Assembly (NCBI GenBank): GCA_001414485.1
Contig: LLEY01000053.1
Location: forward strand, 124,001-188,000
Direction: 5' to 3'
DNA length: 64,000 bases
DNA from: Calycina herbarum
Lineage: Eukaryota; Ascomycota; Leotiomycetes; Helotiales; Pezizellaceae
Each line of letters opens with the position of its first letter. The first letter of the stretch is position 1. The notes beneath the pieces are model-generated. The model searched no databases and was not told where the DNA came from. It was given only the letters and a program-made list of their open reading frames with translations. Below are positions 9,621 through 21,480 of this stretch, one piece after another. A program made the translations under genes and the position numbers.

Positions 9621-10278
9621 AAGAAGTAGTATTACTTAATAAAATTAAACTTATAGATAAGGAACTCGAAGCTAGAGGATATAGTATATAAATTAAAACA
9701 GACGCTATAGATATAACAGTAGACGCTGTATACTTATAGCTAAACGAGGGAATCGAGTTATAAGTTAGTAGAGTATAGAATACTAATAATAATAGAGATC
9801 TACTTCTTAAAGAAAATTATAATATATAGTTAGAAATAAATTATAAATCGCCTCTTTAAGAAGAATACAAATCACTACTACTAACAAGTTTATTAGAGTT
9901 ATTAGAGTTAGAATCTAACTTGTCGGAAGTAGACTCTAGAATATATAAACCTAAGAAAGAGGAAATATAGGTATTTATTAGAACCTTCGAAAGAGGAAAT
10001 AGATAGGTATATATAGAAGAATAGAAACCTAATTTTTAGAGTTTATATTCTACTTAAAGAATTAATCCTACTATCTTAACTACTTATAAGATAGTAAGGA
10101 ATAATCAGGATCGAGTAACTATAGTTAGCTCTATTAATAGAAAAGAAACTATTAAGTTTAAGAAGCTAGGACTAGAATAGATAATACTGAATAACTACTT
10201 AGAGGAGAGAGATCTATAGATAGTTACTAATTTAAAGAATAATACTACTAAATAGTAGTAGTATTACCTAGAGAGATT

Positions 10279-10415
10279 TATAATAGTAGTATATTAGATT
10301 ATCTATAAGAAGAGAAGAGTTCTCTAAGTAAGAAGGCTATTTAACTAAACTACATAGTATACGAACTAATTTCTAAAAAATAGCTGAACTTATTTACTAA
10401 ACTTGAATCTTAATA
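10279..10415 (-). repeat. 3' LTR of element B
   Basis: 137 bp, matching 21344-21480 with C/T and G/A differences only, as far as I can align. Confidence 0.8.
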
Positions 10416-11331
10416 TAAGGTCCCTCCTTCTCTTAAACATATATACTATTACAGAGCTCTTAGAAAGCTTATAATTGTTTGTCCTTAGTAGGTTTAAGCT
10501 TTGTAGAGAATCTGCTCTTAAACGTACGAATAGAGTTAGTACTACTAATAACGTTTACTAAAGGTTTCTAAGTATTCTCGTCCTCGTTATATCTACGCTA
10601 GTAAATAAGATACTTAAAACCTCTATTCTGCCTTCGAGAATCTACTATCTCCTCTACTACCTAAAGAGATTAACCGTCATCGCTTATAGCAACTAGTAGT
10701 AGTAGAGGGTTTTATTACTTAGGCAACGGAGCACTAGCGGAGAGGCGTAATAAATTAGTATAGAAAACCGGGTAGATAGGCTATAACTCTACAGGTAAGT
10801 CGAGCTTATAAGAGTAGGAGTTAATAACTTAGAGTACTTGAAAAGAACTAATATACCTAGTATCGAACTTAGAAATAGGTCTTATAGACTTAATATTCCT
10901 CGTACTTAGTATAACTAGATCACCGACGTAGTAAGCTAGTATAGGCGATCGGTTAGTATTAGCTGCCTCTTCTATAGTATCTCTTATAATAAGTAGGTTT
11001 GTTTATAATAACTTTAAGATGTCCTCTATCTTTTAAGCGAACGTTCTCCTTATAAGAGCGTTTTAAGAGGTAAGTATAGGTAATCGAAGTAGGCTGAAAC
11101 TTATATAAGAGTAGTAGCCGTGATTTATAAAGAACAGGGACATATTAGTTATAGTAGTAACTATGTTTTATAAAGTAAACTCTACTAATAGTAGGAACTA
11201 TACCTAATCGGCTTAAGTAAAGGTAATATACTAGCAAAGGTATTTAGCTATAGATTTGTTTATAATTTCTATTTAGCTGTCTATCTCTAGGTAATAGGCT
11301 ATAGAAAGGTCTACTCGAATACGAAGTATAT

Positions 11332-11573
11332 TATCAAGGGTTATACCCGTAGAATAAGTCTCGGAGTACTCTAGCGACGTATTCACGTGACCTCGCTTGG
11401 CAACGTATAGACGTAACAGAACCTTCGAGAGTACTCTTAGTAGAACTCTCTAGAAAGAGCTAACTAAGTATATAAGTTAGTAAGGACTCTAGCTTAGAAA
11501 GGATAATTAAATCTTCTTATATATAGATAGCCTCTATAGTTTAATTTATTAGCACTTGCTATAAGCTCTAATA
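11332..11573 (+). repeat. 5' LTR of element C
   Basis: Begins TATCAAGGGTTATACCCG and ends CTCTAATA. Same length as the 3' copy; it keeps CACGTGACC (11390s), a possible E-box-like motif. Confidence 0.88.
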
Positions 11574-11598
11574 TTAGATTCGATTCTAAAAATAACAG

Positions 11599-11807
11599 GC
11601 TTTTATAGTAATACTAGAACATATTAAGCTATTTTAGTAATACTAGAATATAACAAGCCTTTATAGTAATACTAGAATATATTAGGCTTTTTTAGTAATA
11701 CTAGAACTTAAGAGCCTTTATAGTAATACTAGAATATATTAAGCTATTTTAGTAATACTAGAATATATCGAGCCTTTATAGTAACACTAGAACTTATAAG
11801 CTATTTC
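11599..11807 (+). repeat. minisatellite in the leader of element C
   Basis: About seven copies of a 28-30 bp unit built on AGTAATACTAGAA followed by a GCTTTT/GCCTTTA block. Copies differ slightly. It lies just inside the 5' LTR, before gag. Confidence 0.85.
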
Positions 11808-11899
11808 ATAGTATTTATAGAACTTATAGATAATAGGAGAACTATAAGAAAGCGGTATACTAAATCAGCTACCTACCTAGTTCCTATAGTATATTTAAG

Positions 11900-12900
11900 A
11901 GTAGTAGAATCAGTTAATATCTATCTAAGAGAACGATTGTCTACGGATTATAAACAAGTAAAAGAAGGATAAGGAAGCTCGCTTATAGATAGTCTACAAC
12001 GATAATAAACCTAGGAAATCTCTTCCTCTACTACTAGAATTCTATAGAGACTTAGATAAGCTAGAAGCTTAGTTATAATAAGCATAAGCTAAAATCGAAG
12101 TCGACTACTATAAATATACTAAATACGTTAAGTTTTAGACACTTAATAGATCCTTATAAAGTAAGGCGCTCTGTAGAATAGAAGTATAGGTACGGGAATA
12201 GGGTAAGCTAGAGCTAGCTAATAGTAGTGATTTCTTAGATTAAGTAGAGTTTATATTTAGAGACCTATAAGCTAAGGAAAGAGTATAACAAAAGCTAGAA
12301 TCCTTCTACTAGAGCTTAAGACTATTCCTAGAGGTCTTTATAAAATAGCAAGCCCTACTTATAGAGTCTAGAGAAGGATCTTAGCTAGACAACGTAAAGA
12401 AGGTGTCTCTTAACCGAATCCTTAGTAACGAGTTAGTTAAGATAATAATTATAGTTCCTTCTTAACCTAACTTCGAGTCTTACTACTTTATTATTAAAGA
12501 AACAGATAACTGCTTAAGAGCTTATAAAGCTTAAATATTAAGATCTAGGGCCTAGACTCTCCTAGAAACACTATAGACCTCTTAGAAACGCTCGACGGAT
12601 ATTATATAGTAGATAACAAGTAGTAATATCGCTAACAGACTAAAAGTCACTTATAAGGCATCCGTAGAGGGTATAGATTAGGAACTAGCATCTACTAAAG
12701 TCTTAACAACTAGTACTAAGTATACTAAATAGGTATTCTAGGAAGAACGAAGTAACCGTGCTCGTACTAGTCGCTATCTTCGCTATAGAGCTACTGGTTA
12801 TTTTATTTAAGAATGTCTATATAGACTACTAAGGCGACCTATAACAGCGGATTCGGTCTATAAACAGAAGGCAGAGGTTAAAGAAGTAGTGCTAAAATTA
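11900..12900 (+). pseudogene. gag region of element C, broken
   Basis: Gag-like, charged and Gln-rich stretches interrupted by TAG/TAA, with a degenerate CCHC-like block near 12770-12830 (a Cys near the sequence CTTCGCTATAGAGCTACTGG). Boundaries are approximate. Confidence 0.5.
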
Positions 12901-13599
12901 GAAGAAGAAGATAGTAATATCTCCTTAGATTTAGAAAACTAGTAGCTTCTATTAGAAAGCGTAGGTAGGGGCGACGAAGAGAGTTGTTAGTAATAGACAC
13001 TTAGAGACATTTTAAGTAGGAATATATAGACGAAAAACCTCTTCTTATATCGGCTTTAGTAAATAGAGTAGCTACTTTATAAGCCTTAGTAGATTTAGAG
13101 TATTTAGTCTATAGAATTGTTTTAGACTGTTTTATCTATTATTATTAGCTCTCTTACGTATAAATTATACTAAGGCATTTATAGTTAGTAGAAGGAGTAT
13201 TAGAGGATACTATATCCTAAGTAGTATCTTTTAGCATAGATATTAAAAGCTACTAGTAGAAACGGGTTTATACTTATATAGTCTCTAAGATCAAGGGCTA
13301 TAAAATGATTCTAGGAAAATCTTAGTTAAGGAAAGAGCGAGCTTTACTTAATACTACTAAGAGATGCTTGCTCTTCTAAGACTCTAGGTTAGAAGTTTAT
13401 AGTAAGCTAGAAAAGTCTTACTCTTATAAGTAAGTAAGCGCGGCCGTCTTCTACTTTCTTATAGATTATAAACATAAGCTATAAGTTTTCTTAGCTAGCC
13501 TTATAGATATTAGTAAAGCGTTAGTAGAGAAGAAGTATATAGACTCGTAGATAAAGCTGCCTAGCTAGATTAGTCTAGAATTCTACCTAGCTTTTAATA

Positions 13600-16500
13600 G
13601 AAAAGAAGTAAATAAGTTACTAGTATACTAATAAGGAATTAATTATAGTATTAAGCTTTTATAGACAGACAGCGGATCTAAGGAGATAGTCCTATAGAGG
13701 CTACTCTATAATATGTTATAGAATAAGCTGTTAGTGCTTTATAAAACTCTAACAGAGCTACTAGACAAGGAATTTATTCGAGTAAGTAACTCTCTAGCAG
13801 CTACGCTAGTACTCTTCGTATAGAAGCTAGGAGAGGGCTTATAGTTCTATTATAACTACTAGGTACTAAATAAGTTAACCTATAAGGACCGCTATCTATT
13901 ACCCTTAATCTAAGAGATACTTAACTAGATTAGAAAAGTAAAATAGTTTATAAAAATAGATATTATTACTATATTTTATAAGATACGAATTAAGGAGAGA
14001 GACGAGTAGAAAACAGCTTTCTAGACACGCTTTAGGCTTTTTAAATAGCTTATTACCCCTTTTAGGCTTATAAATACTCCTAGCACTTTCTAGTAGTATA
14101 TTAATTATATACTTTAAGAGTTCTTAGACGATTTTGTCTTAGTATATATCGACGATATCTTAGTCTTTATAGACAGTACCTATAACTAGCACCGTAAGTA
14201 TATCTATAAAGTAATATAAAGGCTTTAAGATACTAGGCTATAGCTTAATATTAATAAGTACGAATTTAAAGTATAGTCTATAAAGTATCTTAGGTTTATT
14301 ATAGAAGTAGAGAAAGGTTTATAGATAGACCTAGCTAAAATATAAGCTATTATAGATTAGAAAGCACTAATAATAGTAAAAGGCGTCCTTAGCTTCCTAG
14401 GATTTGTAAATTTCTATCAACGGTTTATTAAGGACTTTTTATAGATTATAGCTCCTCTTTATAGACTTGTTAAAAAGGATATATCCTTCTAATAGATAGA
14501 CGAAGCGAATAGAGCCTTCGAACAGTTAAAGCAGGCTTTTATAGAGGCCTTAGTACTAGCTTAGTTTAACCTAGATTATAAGACGGTCCTAGAAACAGAC
14601 TTCTCTAGATATTGCTTAGGAGGCGTGCTCTCTTAAGTAATAAATAGCGTCTTATAGTCTGTAGCCTTCTTCTTAAAGAAACACGTACTTACTAAATATA
14701 ATTACCTAATATATAATAAAGAGTTATTAGCTATTATTCGTTATCTTAAGAAATAGAAAGCGGAGTTAAAAAGTATTAGACAGTTTATAGTACTTATAGA
14801 TTATAAGAATCTTAAGTACTTTATAACGGTTTATAAACTGTCTAAAAGACAAATACGGTAGTAGTTAATACTTAGCAAGTTTAACCTAATAATCTAATAC
14901 CGCTTAAGTAAAGAGAGAGAACTACTAGATATATTAATAAGGAGGGACTAGGACCTCTTAGAGGAGAGAGATAAACGCCTTAATTATAAAATAGTATAAT
15001 TAATTCTAGATAGAATAATTTAAGGAAATACTATATAGCTAGCACTAGTGTTAACAAACGAGAGGAATTAAGTAAGCGACGTAGCGACGTAGCAAGCGTT
15101 TATAGACTAACTACGGAACCTCTAGGAAGAGAGAAAGGTATAAGATAAGGACTTCAGACGTCTTATAGACACTGTCTACTAAGGAGATAGAGTGTTTCTA
15201 GCAGACCTCGCTTCTCTAGTCAAAGTCTCTATCTCTAACTGCTTAGTTAATAAGAACAGTGATTTACGGTTTAGAGGCAGACTATAGATCCCCGACTATA
15301 AGCCGCTATAGACTATAATTATATAGGAACTCTATGATTCTACACTTACGAGCTATCCTAGTAAGAATAGGACAATTATAATAGTCTTAAGAGAGTTCTT
15401 CTAGCTAAACCTATAGACTATAGTTAAGTAGTTTATCTATAACTATAGAGTTTATAGACGTACTAAGGTCTAGAGGGATTGTAAACAAGGCCTACTTCGT
15501 CTCTTACTAATTCCTAAGCAGTAATAGCAGGAGATCTCTATCGACTTTATTAGACTACTATCTATAAGTAAAGGCTCTAATATAATAGCAGTGTTTATAG
15601 ACCGTTTAGATAAAGGGGTGCTTCTTACGACCTATAACTCGACTATATTATTAGAGGAATTTGCTCGCTTATTTATTACTATACACTATAGCTTATAGGG
15701 ACTACTAAGAGTAATAGTATCTAATAAAGGCCTATAATTTATTAGACATATATAGAAGACGCTTTGTAACTTCTTACAGATTAAACAACGGATCTCTATA
15801 GCCTTCTATCTATAAACTGACGAGTTAACGAAACAGGTAAATACTAAAGTCGAGACGCTTCTATAGTAGTAGATTAATATAGCTTAGGACGACTAGGCCG
15901 ACTAGCTGCTAGTAGTACAGCTAGCTTTTAATAGACGGGATTTAATATTAACAGGTATAAGCCCCTTCTAACTTAGCTACGGCTATCTGTTATAGACTAT
16001 CGACTCTTTAATAGACGTCGTAGCACCTATAAACATAAAAACACTAATTCAAAAGAGCGAAGCAATAGTAGTAAAGATTAAGGCTATTGTAGAATAAGTA
16101 TAATTATTAATAGCAAGAGTATAATAAGACTAGAAGACTTAAGTAAATCGTTTACGAAATACCGCTCCTACGTATAAGGTTAGAGATAAGGTTTACTTAA
16201 GCTTATAGAATATATAGACAGATAGGGCTAGTAAGAAACTAGACACTCGATCCGCTAAGTTTATAGTTATCGAGGTTATTAGCCTATTTATATATAGGCT
16301 AGACACCCTGCCTAGTATCTACAATGTCTTTAATATAGACTTATTAAGGCTAGCAGCTACAGACCCGCTACCTAGTTAAATTAAAGACGATAATCAACTA
16401 CCTATAATATTAGTAGACAATACTATAGAATAGTAAGTTAAAAGAATACTAGGTTAATAGTAAAAGAAGCTCTTAGGGAAAGGCTCTCGTACTTAACTCG

Positions 16501-16610
16501 AGTATAAGGTTAAATAGACAGGATACGTAAATCTAATATAGGAACCTACTACTAAGTTAGAGGACATAGTAGCCCTAGATACCTACCTTTAAGAGTAGAG
16601 AGAGAGGTAA
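13600..16610 (+). pseudogene. pol of element C: RT, RNase H, integrase, chromodomain, broken
   Basis: The RT catalytic block VYIDDILVF is intact at about 14140-14170, preceded by PFRLINAPSTF-like sequence and followed by LGFVNFYQRFIKDF. RNase H shows YNKELLAIIRYL (about 14710). Integrase shows an SIDFIRLL block and a later FNRRDL...SYGYL block (about 15540-15990). The end has a KYLVKWTGY-like chromodomain remnant near 16500. Many codons have become TAG/TAA, so it cannot be translated. Confidence 0.85.
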
Positions 16611-16852
16611 TATTAAGGGTTACACCCGTAGAATAAGTCTCGGAGTACTCTAGCGACGTATTCACGTGACCTCGCTTAGCAACGCATAGACGTAATAGAA
16701 CCTTCGAGAGTACCCTTAGCAGAACTCTCTAGAAAGAGCTAACTAAGTATATAAGTTAGTAAGGACTCTAGCTTAGAAAGGATAATCGAATCTTCTTATA
16801 TATAGACAGCCTCTGTAGTTTAATTCATTAGCACTTACTACAAGCTCTAATA
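16611..16852 (+). repeat. 3' LTR of element C
   Basis: Begins TATTAAGGGTTACACCCG and ends CTCTAATA, followed by TATAT. A purine-rich tract (AGAGTAGAGAGAGAGG) precedes it. Confidence 0.88.
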
Positions 16853-16857
16853 TATAT

Positions 16858-19800
16858 CGTAGACTGCTTTCTAAAAGTCTAAGACGAACAAGGGTCCTCG
16901 ATTAGAGACGAGCGTGTCTAGTAAGCTATGAAGCTTCTATACCTCCTATATAAACAAGCGAGTAAGGTTGATAGCAGTTATAGTAGAACGGTAAGAGATA
17001 ATATAACAGTCCTTAGTAAGACAGTTAGTTATTACTATAATAGTATTAAATCCCTCTACTTTTAGGATAGGCCTTATAAAATCTACTGATAGGTCTCTCT
17101 ATCTTTGAAGTAGTATTAGAAGTGGTTTTAAAGTACCTTAGTAACGTAGCTGAGAATACTTATTATAAAGACAGCTTTCGTATACTTAGTAAAACTAGGC
17201 TATATCCTTATATAATCTAGGCTACTAATAGTATTAGGAGACTAACTTAAACAGCTTATTCTTACTAGGGTGTCTACTTTCGACTAAGTTATAAGCTTTC
17301 TAAAAGAGCTATATACGAAGTTCTATATCTAGAACATAGAGCCTATCCTAGAAGTATAACCTATTATTAATAATAGTATACTTAGATAGCGCGACTTCCT
17401 TAGAATAGAAGGTACGATCCTCTCTACTTATTTCCTTAGAAATCCTCTTCTAAAAAGAGTCTTCTTTATATCCCTTCTTTAACATCCTAGCTAAAGCATA
17501 GTTATAGGATTTATCTTTATTCCCTAGTTCTAATTTAGGTTCTAACTTAGTAAATAGAGTAGATTCTAAGTTAGGTTTAAGTTCTTCGTCTTCTGATTCG
17601 CTATCGTTGTTAAGAGATATAAGGTAAATAGCGAAGTCTAAATTTTAAGGTTTAAGAAGTAACTACTACTAGTATAAGATACGAGGGTTATTATCCCTCT
17701 TTAGAAAGTTCTAAAAGCAGCGTATAAAGAAGTCTAACTTTCTATTCTACTTTACTAAGACTAGTGTAATCTTAAAGTCGAATTTAGAAAGGAACTTTAT
17801 CTATCGAACTTAGTAGCGAGTAAGTTACTTAGTAGTTATAAAGTACTTTAGGTTCGAGTAGTTAGTAATAACTATAATAGAGTATACTATACTAACTAAC
17901 TCTGAACGCTAGGACTTGAACAAACGTACTATAGTAAGTAGTTCTTTGTCGTAGATCTCGTAGTTATACTTAGCTAGGTTAAGGACTTTTAATATAAAGG
18001 CTATAAGATATAAAACTCTATCGTAGTATTAGGATAATATCCTAGACAAGACGTAGTTAGAGGAGTTATATTCTACGACGACTTCTTTCTTAGAGTCGAA
18101 GTGCTTTAATATTAGTATAGAGGTAAAAGCTCGCTTAAGTACTTAGAACGCCTCCTTATAAACCTTAGACTAATCCTAGTACGCGCCTTTCTTAGATAGT
18201 AAGTTTAGTAGCTTTACTAGCTTTGAAAAATTCTTAATAAAACGCTAGTAAAAGTTAGAAAAGCTAAGGAACGCTTAAAGGTCTTTAAGGTTAGCTAGAG
18301 TTTCCTAGTTTATAATAGCTAAGATCTTCTTAGAGTCTATTTATATACTATTAGTAGAGATAATTATACTAAGGTAGTTAATCTCCTAAATCTTAAACTA
18401 ACATTTCTTAATATCTAAGTAAAAACTAGCCTCTTTAAGAGCTTTAAACACCTGCTTAATATACTTCTAGTATAAATCTAGGTCGTCTAAATAGATAAGT
18501 ATATTATTAATATAAGTAGTATAGAAGATGTCTAAGAATAGGCAAAGGATCTTATTAATTCTAGCCTACTACGTTGCTAGCGCGTTTGAAAGGCTGAATA
18601 GTATAACTAGAGACTTAAAAAAGCTATAGTAAGTGTTAAAAGCAGTAAGCTACTTATCTCTCTTATAAATTTAGATATGATTAAAGGCTATAATAACATC
18701 TACCTTAGTATAGTACTTAACTTTACTAAGCCTCTAGAGTGTCTCCTAGATTTAGGGTATTAGGTATTAGTTCTTAATTATTATATTATTTAAGGCTTAG
18801 TAGTCGATATAAAAACGTAGGCCTCTGCCTAGCTTCTTTGCGAATAGGACTAGAGAGGCTACTAGGGATTTGCTTACTCGAATAAATCCTTTTTAAAGTT
18901 ACTTATCTAAATATTTCTATAAGACCTCTAGCTCTAGGATAGACATATTATATAACAGTCTATAAGAAGGGGAAGAACTAGGCTTTAGGTCGATCTTTAA
19001 GTTATAATCCTAGTAAGGTAGAAGTATATCTACTTCTTAGCAGTTAAATAGTTGAGACGACTACTTCTTTAAATAAGAGAGAAGTAATGTTTTAGAGTTA
19101 ACCTGCTTCCTAGAGTTCTTATATTTTATAAGTGTCTTCTAGATATCGTCTAAAGAGGCTCTACGAAGGTAAAGTTCAGCGGCTGTTAGCTGCTAATCGT
19201 TCTTATCTTCTATTAGATCCCTCTCTATATAGTATAAACTCCGAAGGTCTTTAAAAGGTTAGCCGAGTTTCTTAAGTTGTTTGTTAATCTTAAAAACAAA
19301 GAGCGAGAAAACCTCTATACTATAGGTAAGGGCTAACTAGTGAAAGGCGGCGGCGCTAATCTTCTAAGGTCTTAGAACGTAGGAGGAGTCGTGTTTTATA
19401 CACCGAACTTATACTAAGTCTAGTTATTTTAGTATATAGTATTCTCTATAATACTCTAAATTAAAGGTAATCTTATAACTTACCTAATTAATAGAAGGGT
19501 TATATAGAGCGAGCTAAGAATGTCTAACGATAATATCATAGAAGGCGATTTTAGTAATATAGAAGCGCTAATCTCGCTCTATATACTTCCTAATAATTAT
19601 ATCTAAAATTACTATATAAGTTACGTCCCTAGCCGCGGAAGGTCTCCTGTCGGTAATATAGAGTTGTCGAGGTCGAGTAAGAGAGGTTAAAGTAAACCCG
19701 GTTTTTTATATATAATCGAAATTAATAAAGTGCTAAGCTAAGACCCCATAGTCAAGTATAAAGTTTATAAGAGAGGATATCCGTTTATTCGTATTCCTAT

Positions 19801-21100
19801 ATTATAATATCTTATAAGAGACTTCTATTATACTTTATTACCTTTTCTCTAAGGATAATATCCTTAGTAGCTTCTTCTAAACACGTCTCTAACAGCGACT
19901 TTCGTTAGAGACTAAGCTTTTCCTACCTTCTTCGTAGCTTTAGCAGCTTCCCGAGCTTTAAGTTTTAAGCAGCTAGTAATACCGATACTATAATCAGAGC
20001 TGTTATAATAGTAGTAGAGGCTATATATAACCTAGTAGGCTTTATAAGCCTTCTTCTCCTCGTTAGTCTTCGTACAGCGCTTCTCTTCTATATCTTTGTT
20101 TGTCTAAATCAGCTTACCAGCTACCTTTAGTATATCGAGTTCTATAGAGTTATCGTAAGTAGAGGTAGTAAGAGCGACAGGTGTTAGAACAACGTAAGAG
20201 GTAAAGTCTAAAGGCGTAGGTTTAATAGGCTTGGTTTTTATAAAGTGCTTACTAAAGATCTTCTAACAGTTCTAGTCTTACTCCTAGACGAGATTAACTA
20301 GGTCGTAAAGAGACATGTTATCTCTATAACAACCGCTAGAAAGGACTTAGGCGTGAATTCGTCTATCTATATTCTATATTAAAAGGTTGATAACTAGAAA
20401 GCCCTCGTTTCTCGAAGTAGAAGCTAGTACTAAGAATAAACTTAAAAACTACTTAGCAGAGTAGAGTTCTTAAGTTTCCTTCTTAAGTAACTACTAACTA
20501 TCTAACTAGCTATAAATATTACTAAACGTTCGGCGTAGAACGTCTAGTATACTATCGACTGATCGTAGAGTAGGTTTAAAAGAGCCGTTGTTGTTAATAT
20601 ATAGGTTAATATGTTTCTAGGCGTCACTCTCTAGAGTGCTTAAAACGTAGGCTATTCTACTTCGCTTAATAGCCTACTAATTCGCATTCTCAGCTAATTT
20701 CAACCTTAAGTCGATAATATAAGTGTAGAGTTTAATAGTAGAGCGTCGAACGCCGCCGAACTGTTAAGAATCTATAAAAGGTTAAGACTAGAGTGCTAGA
20801 GGAGGAGGTAGGGGTAGAGGAAATGCTTAGGTTACTAGTTAAGTAGACGCTAAGTAAATCGGTAGTAGAGAAGAAGGAGGTTAGGCTTGAGTTTAGACAG
20901 CTTAAGCTTAAGCTTAAGCTCGAGCTTAATTAAGTTACGCTTATATAACCTAAAGTTAACCTCGTAAATCAGCGGTTATCCTCTACTCGTTTTCAAGGTC
21001 TATTTCCGTCTCTTCCTCGCTACGTTAGGCTATATAGTATTAGCTCTCGAGTACGCTATACTTGGTCAAGAGATCTTAAAGAGCGTTTCAGACACTTTCT
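16858..21100 (-). pseudogene. gag-pol of element B, broken
   Basis: On the minus strand the RT block YINNILIYLDDLD (from YIDDILIY) lies at about 18480-18530, with SNALATQQARINKIL just upstream and FSNFYQRFIKNFSKL downstream (about 18230-18290). RNase H (NYEIYDKELLTIVR) is near 17940. Integrase continues beyond element C into about 10416-11331. Stops occur throughout. It is somewhat less AT-rich than element A. Confidence 0.8.
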
Positions 21101-21343
21101 ACATTGCCTAGTATAGTACTAGGGTTTTTAATAAATTCTCTAAGTTCTTCAAGCGTATAGGCTCTTATAGATTCGGAGGAGAATAGGGTATTATAAGAGA
21201 GCGAAGTGAATAGACTTTAAAGGTTAGAAAGGCCTATACTCGCTATACTCGCCTATCCTTCAAAGCCGCTATTGTCGTTTATACTTATCTTATAATACGA
21301 CGGTAATACTTATTATATAACGTAAAGATAAAGATAGATAATA

Positions 21344-21480
21344 TATAATAGTAGTATATTAGATTATCTATAAGGAGAGAAGAGTTCTCTAAGTAAGAAG
21401 GCTATTTAACTAAACTACATAGTATACGAACCAATTTCCGAAAAATAGCCGAACTTATTTACTAAACTTAAATCTTAACA
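21344..21480 (-). repeat. 5' LTR of element B
   Basis: 137 bp; the less mutated copy (keeps TTAACA at its end where the other copy has TTAATA). Confidence 0.8.

Larger units (their letters stand above)
11332..16852 (+). mobile_element. Ty3/gypsy chromovirus C, innermost of the nest
   Basis: Two 242-bp LTRs (11332-11573 and 16611-16852) bound 5.5 kb, with the duplication TATAT on both sides (11327-11331 and 16853-16857). The plus strand reads gag, protease, RT, RNase H, integrase and a chromodomain-like end, with many stops. It is less AT-rich than A and B, so it is probably the youngest insertion, as its position in the nest requires. Confidence 0.92.
10279..21480 (-). mobile_element. Ty3/gypsy element B, nested in A on the opposite strand
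   Basis: Two 137-bp direct repeats (10279-10415 and 21344-21480) match apart from RIP-type changes. Read on the minus strand they begin TGTTAAG or TATTAAG and end in CTATTATA, fitting TG...CA. A polypurine tract (AAGAGAAGGAGGGACC on the minus strand) lies just inside the left copy. Minus-strand RT blocks occur about 18250-18900. Flanking bases (AGATT left, GAATT right) do not form a clean duplication. Without element C it is about 5.7 kb. Confidence 0.8.

Noticed and set aside
10274..10278. Target-site duplication for element B
   Set aside because: AGATT on the left and GAATT on the right do not match even allowing RIP changes, so no duplication is claimed.
10415..21343. First idea that the whole 7.9-27.3 kb block is one retrotransposon
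   Set aside because: Three separate LTR pairs of different length (447, 137, 242 bp) and coding on both strands show nested elements.
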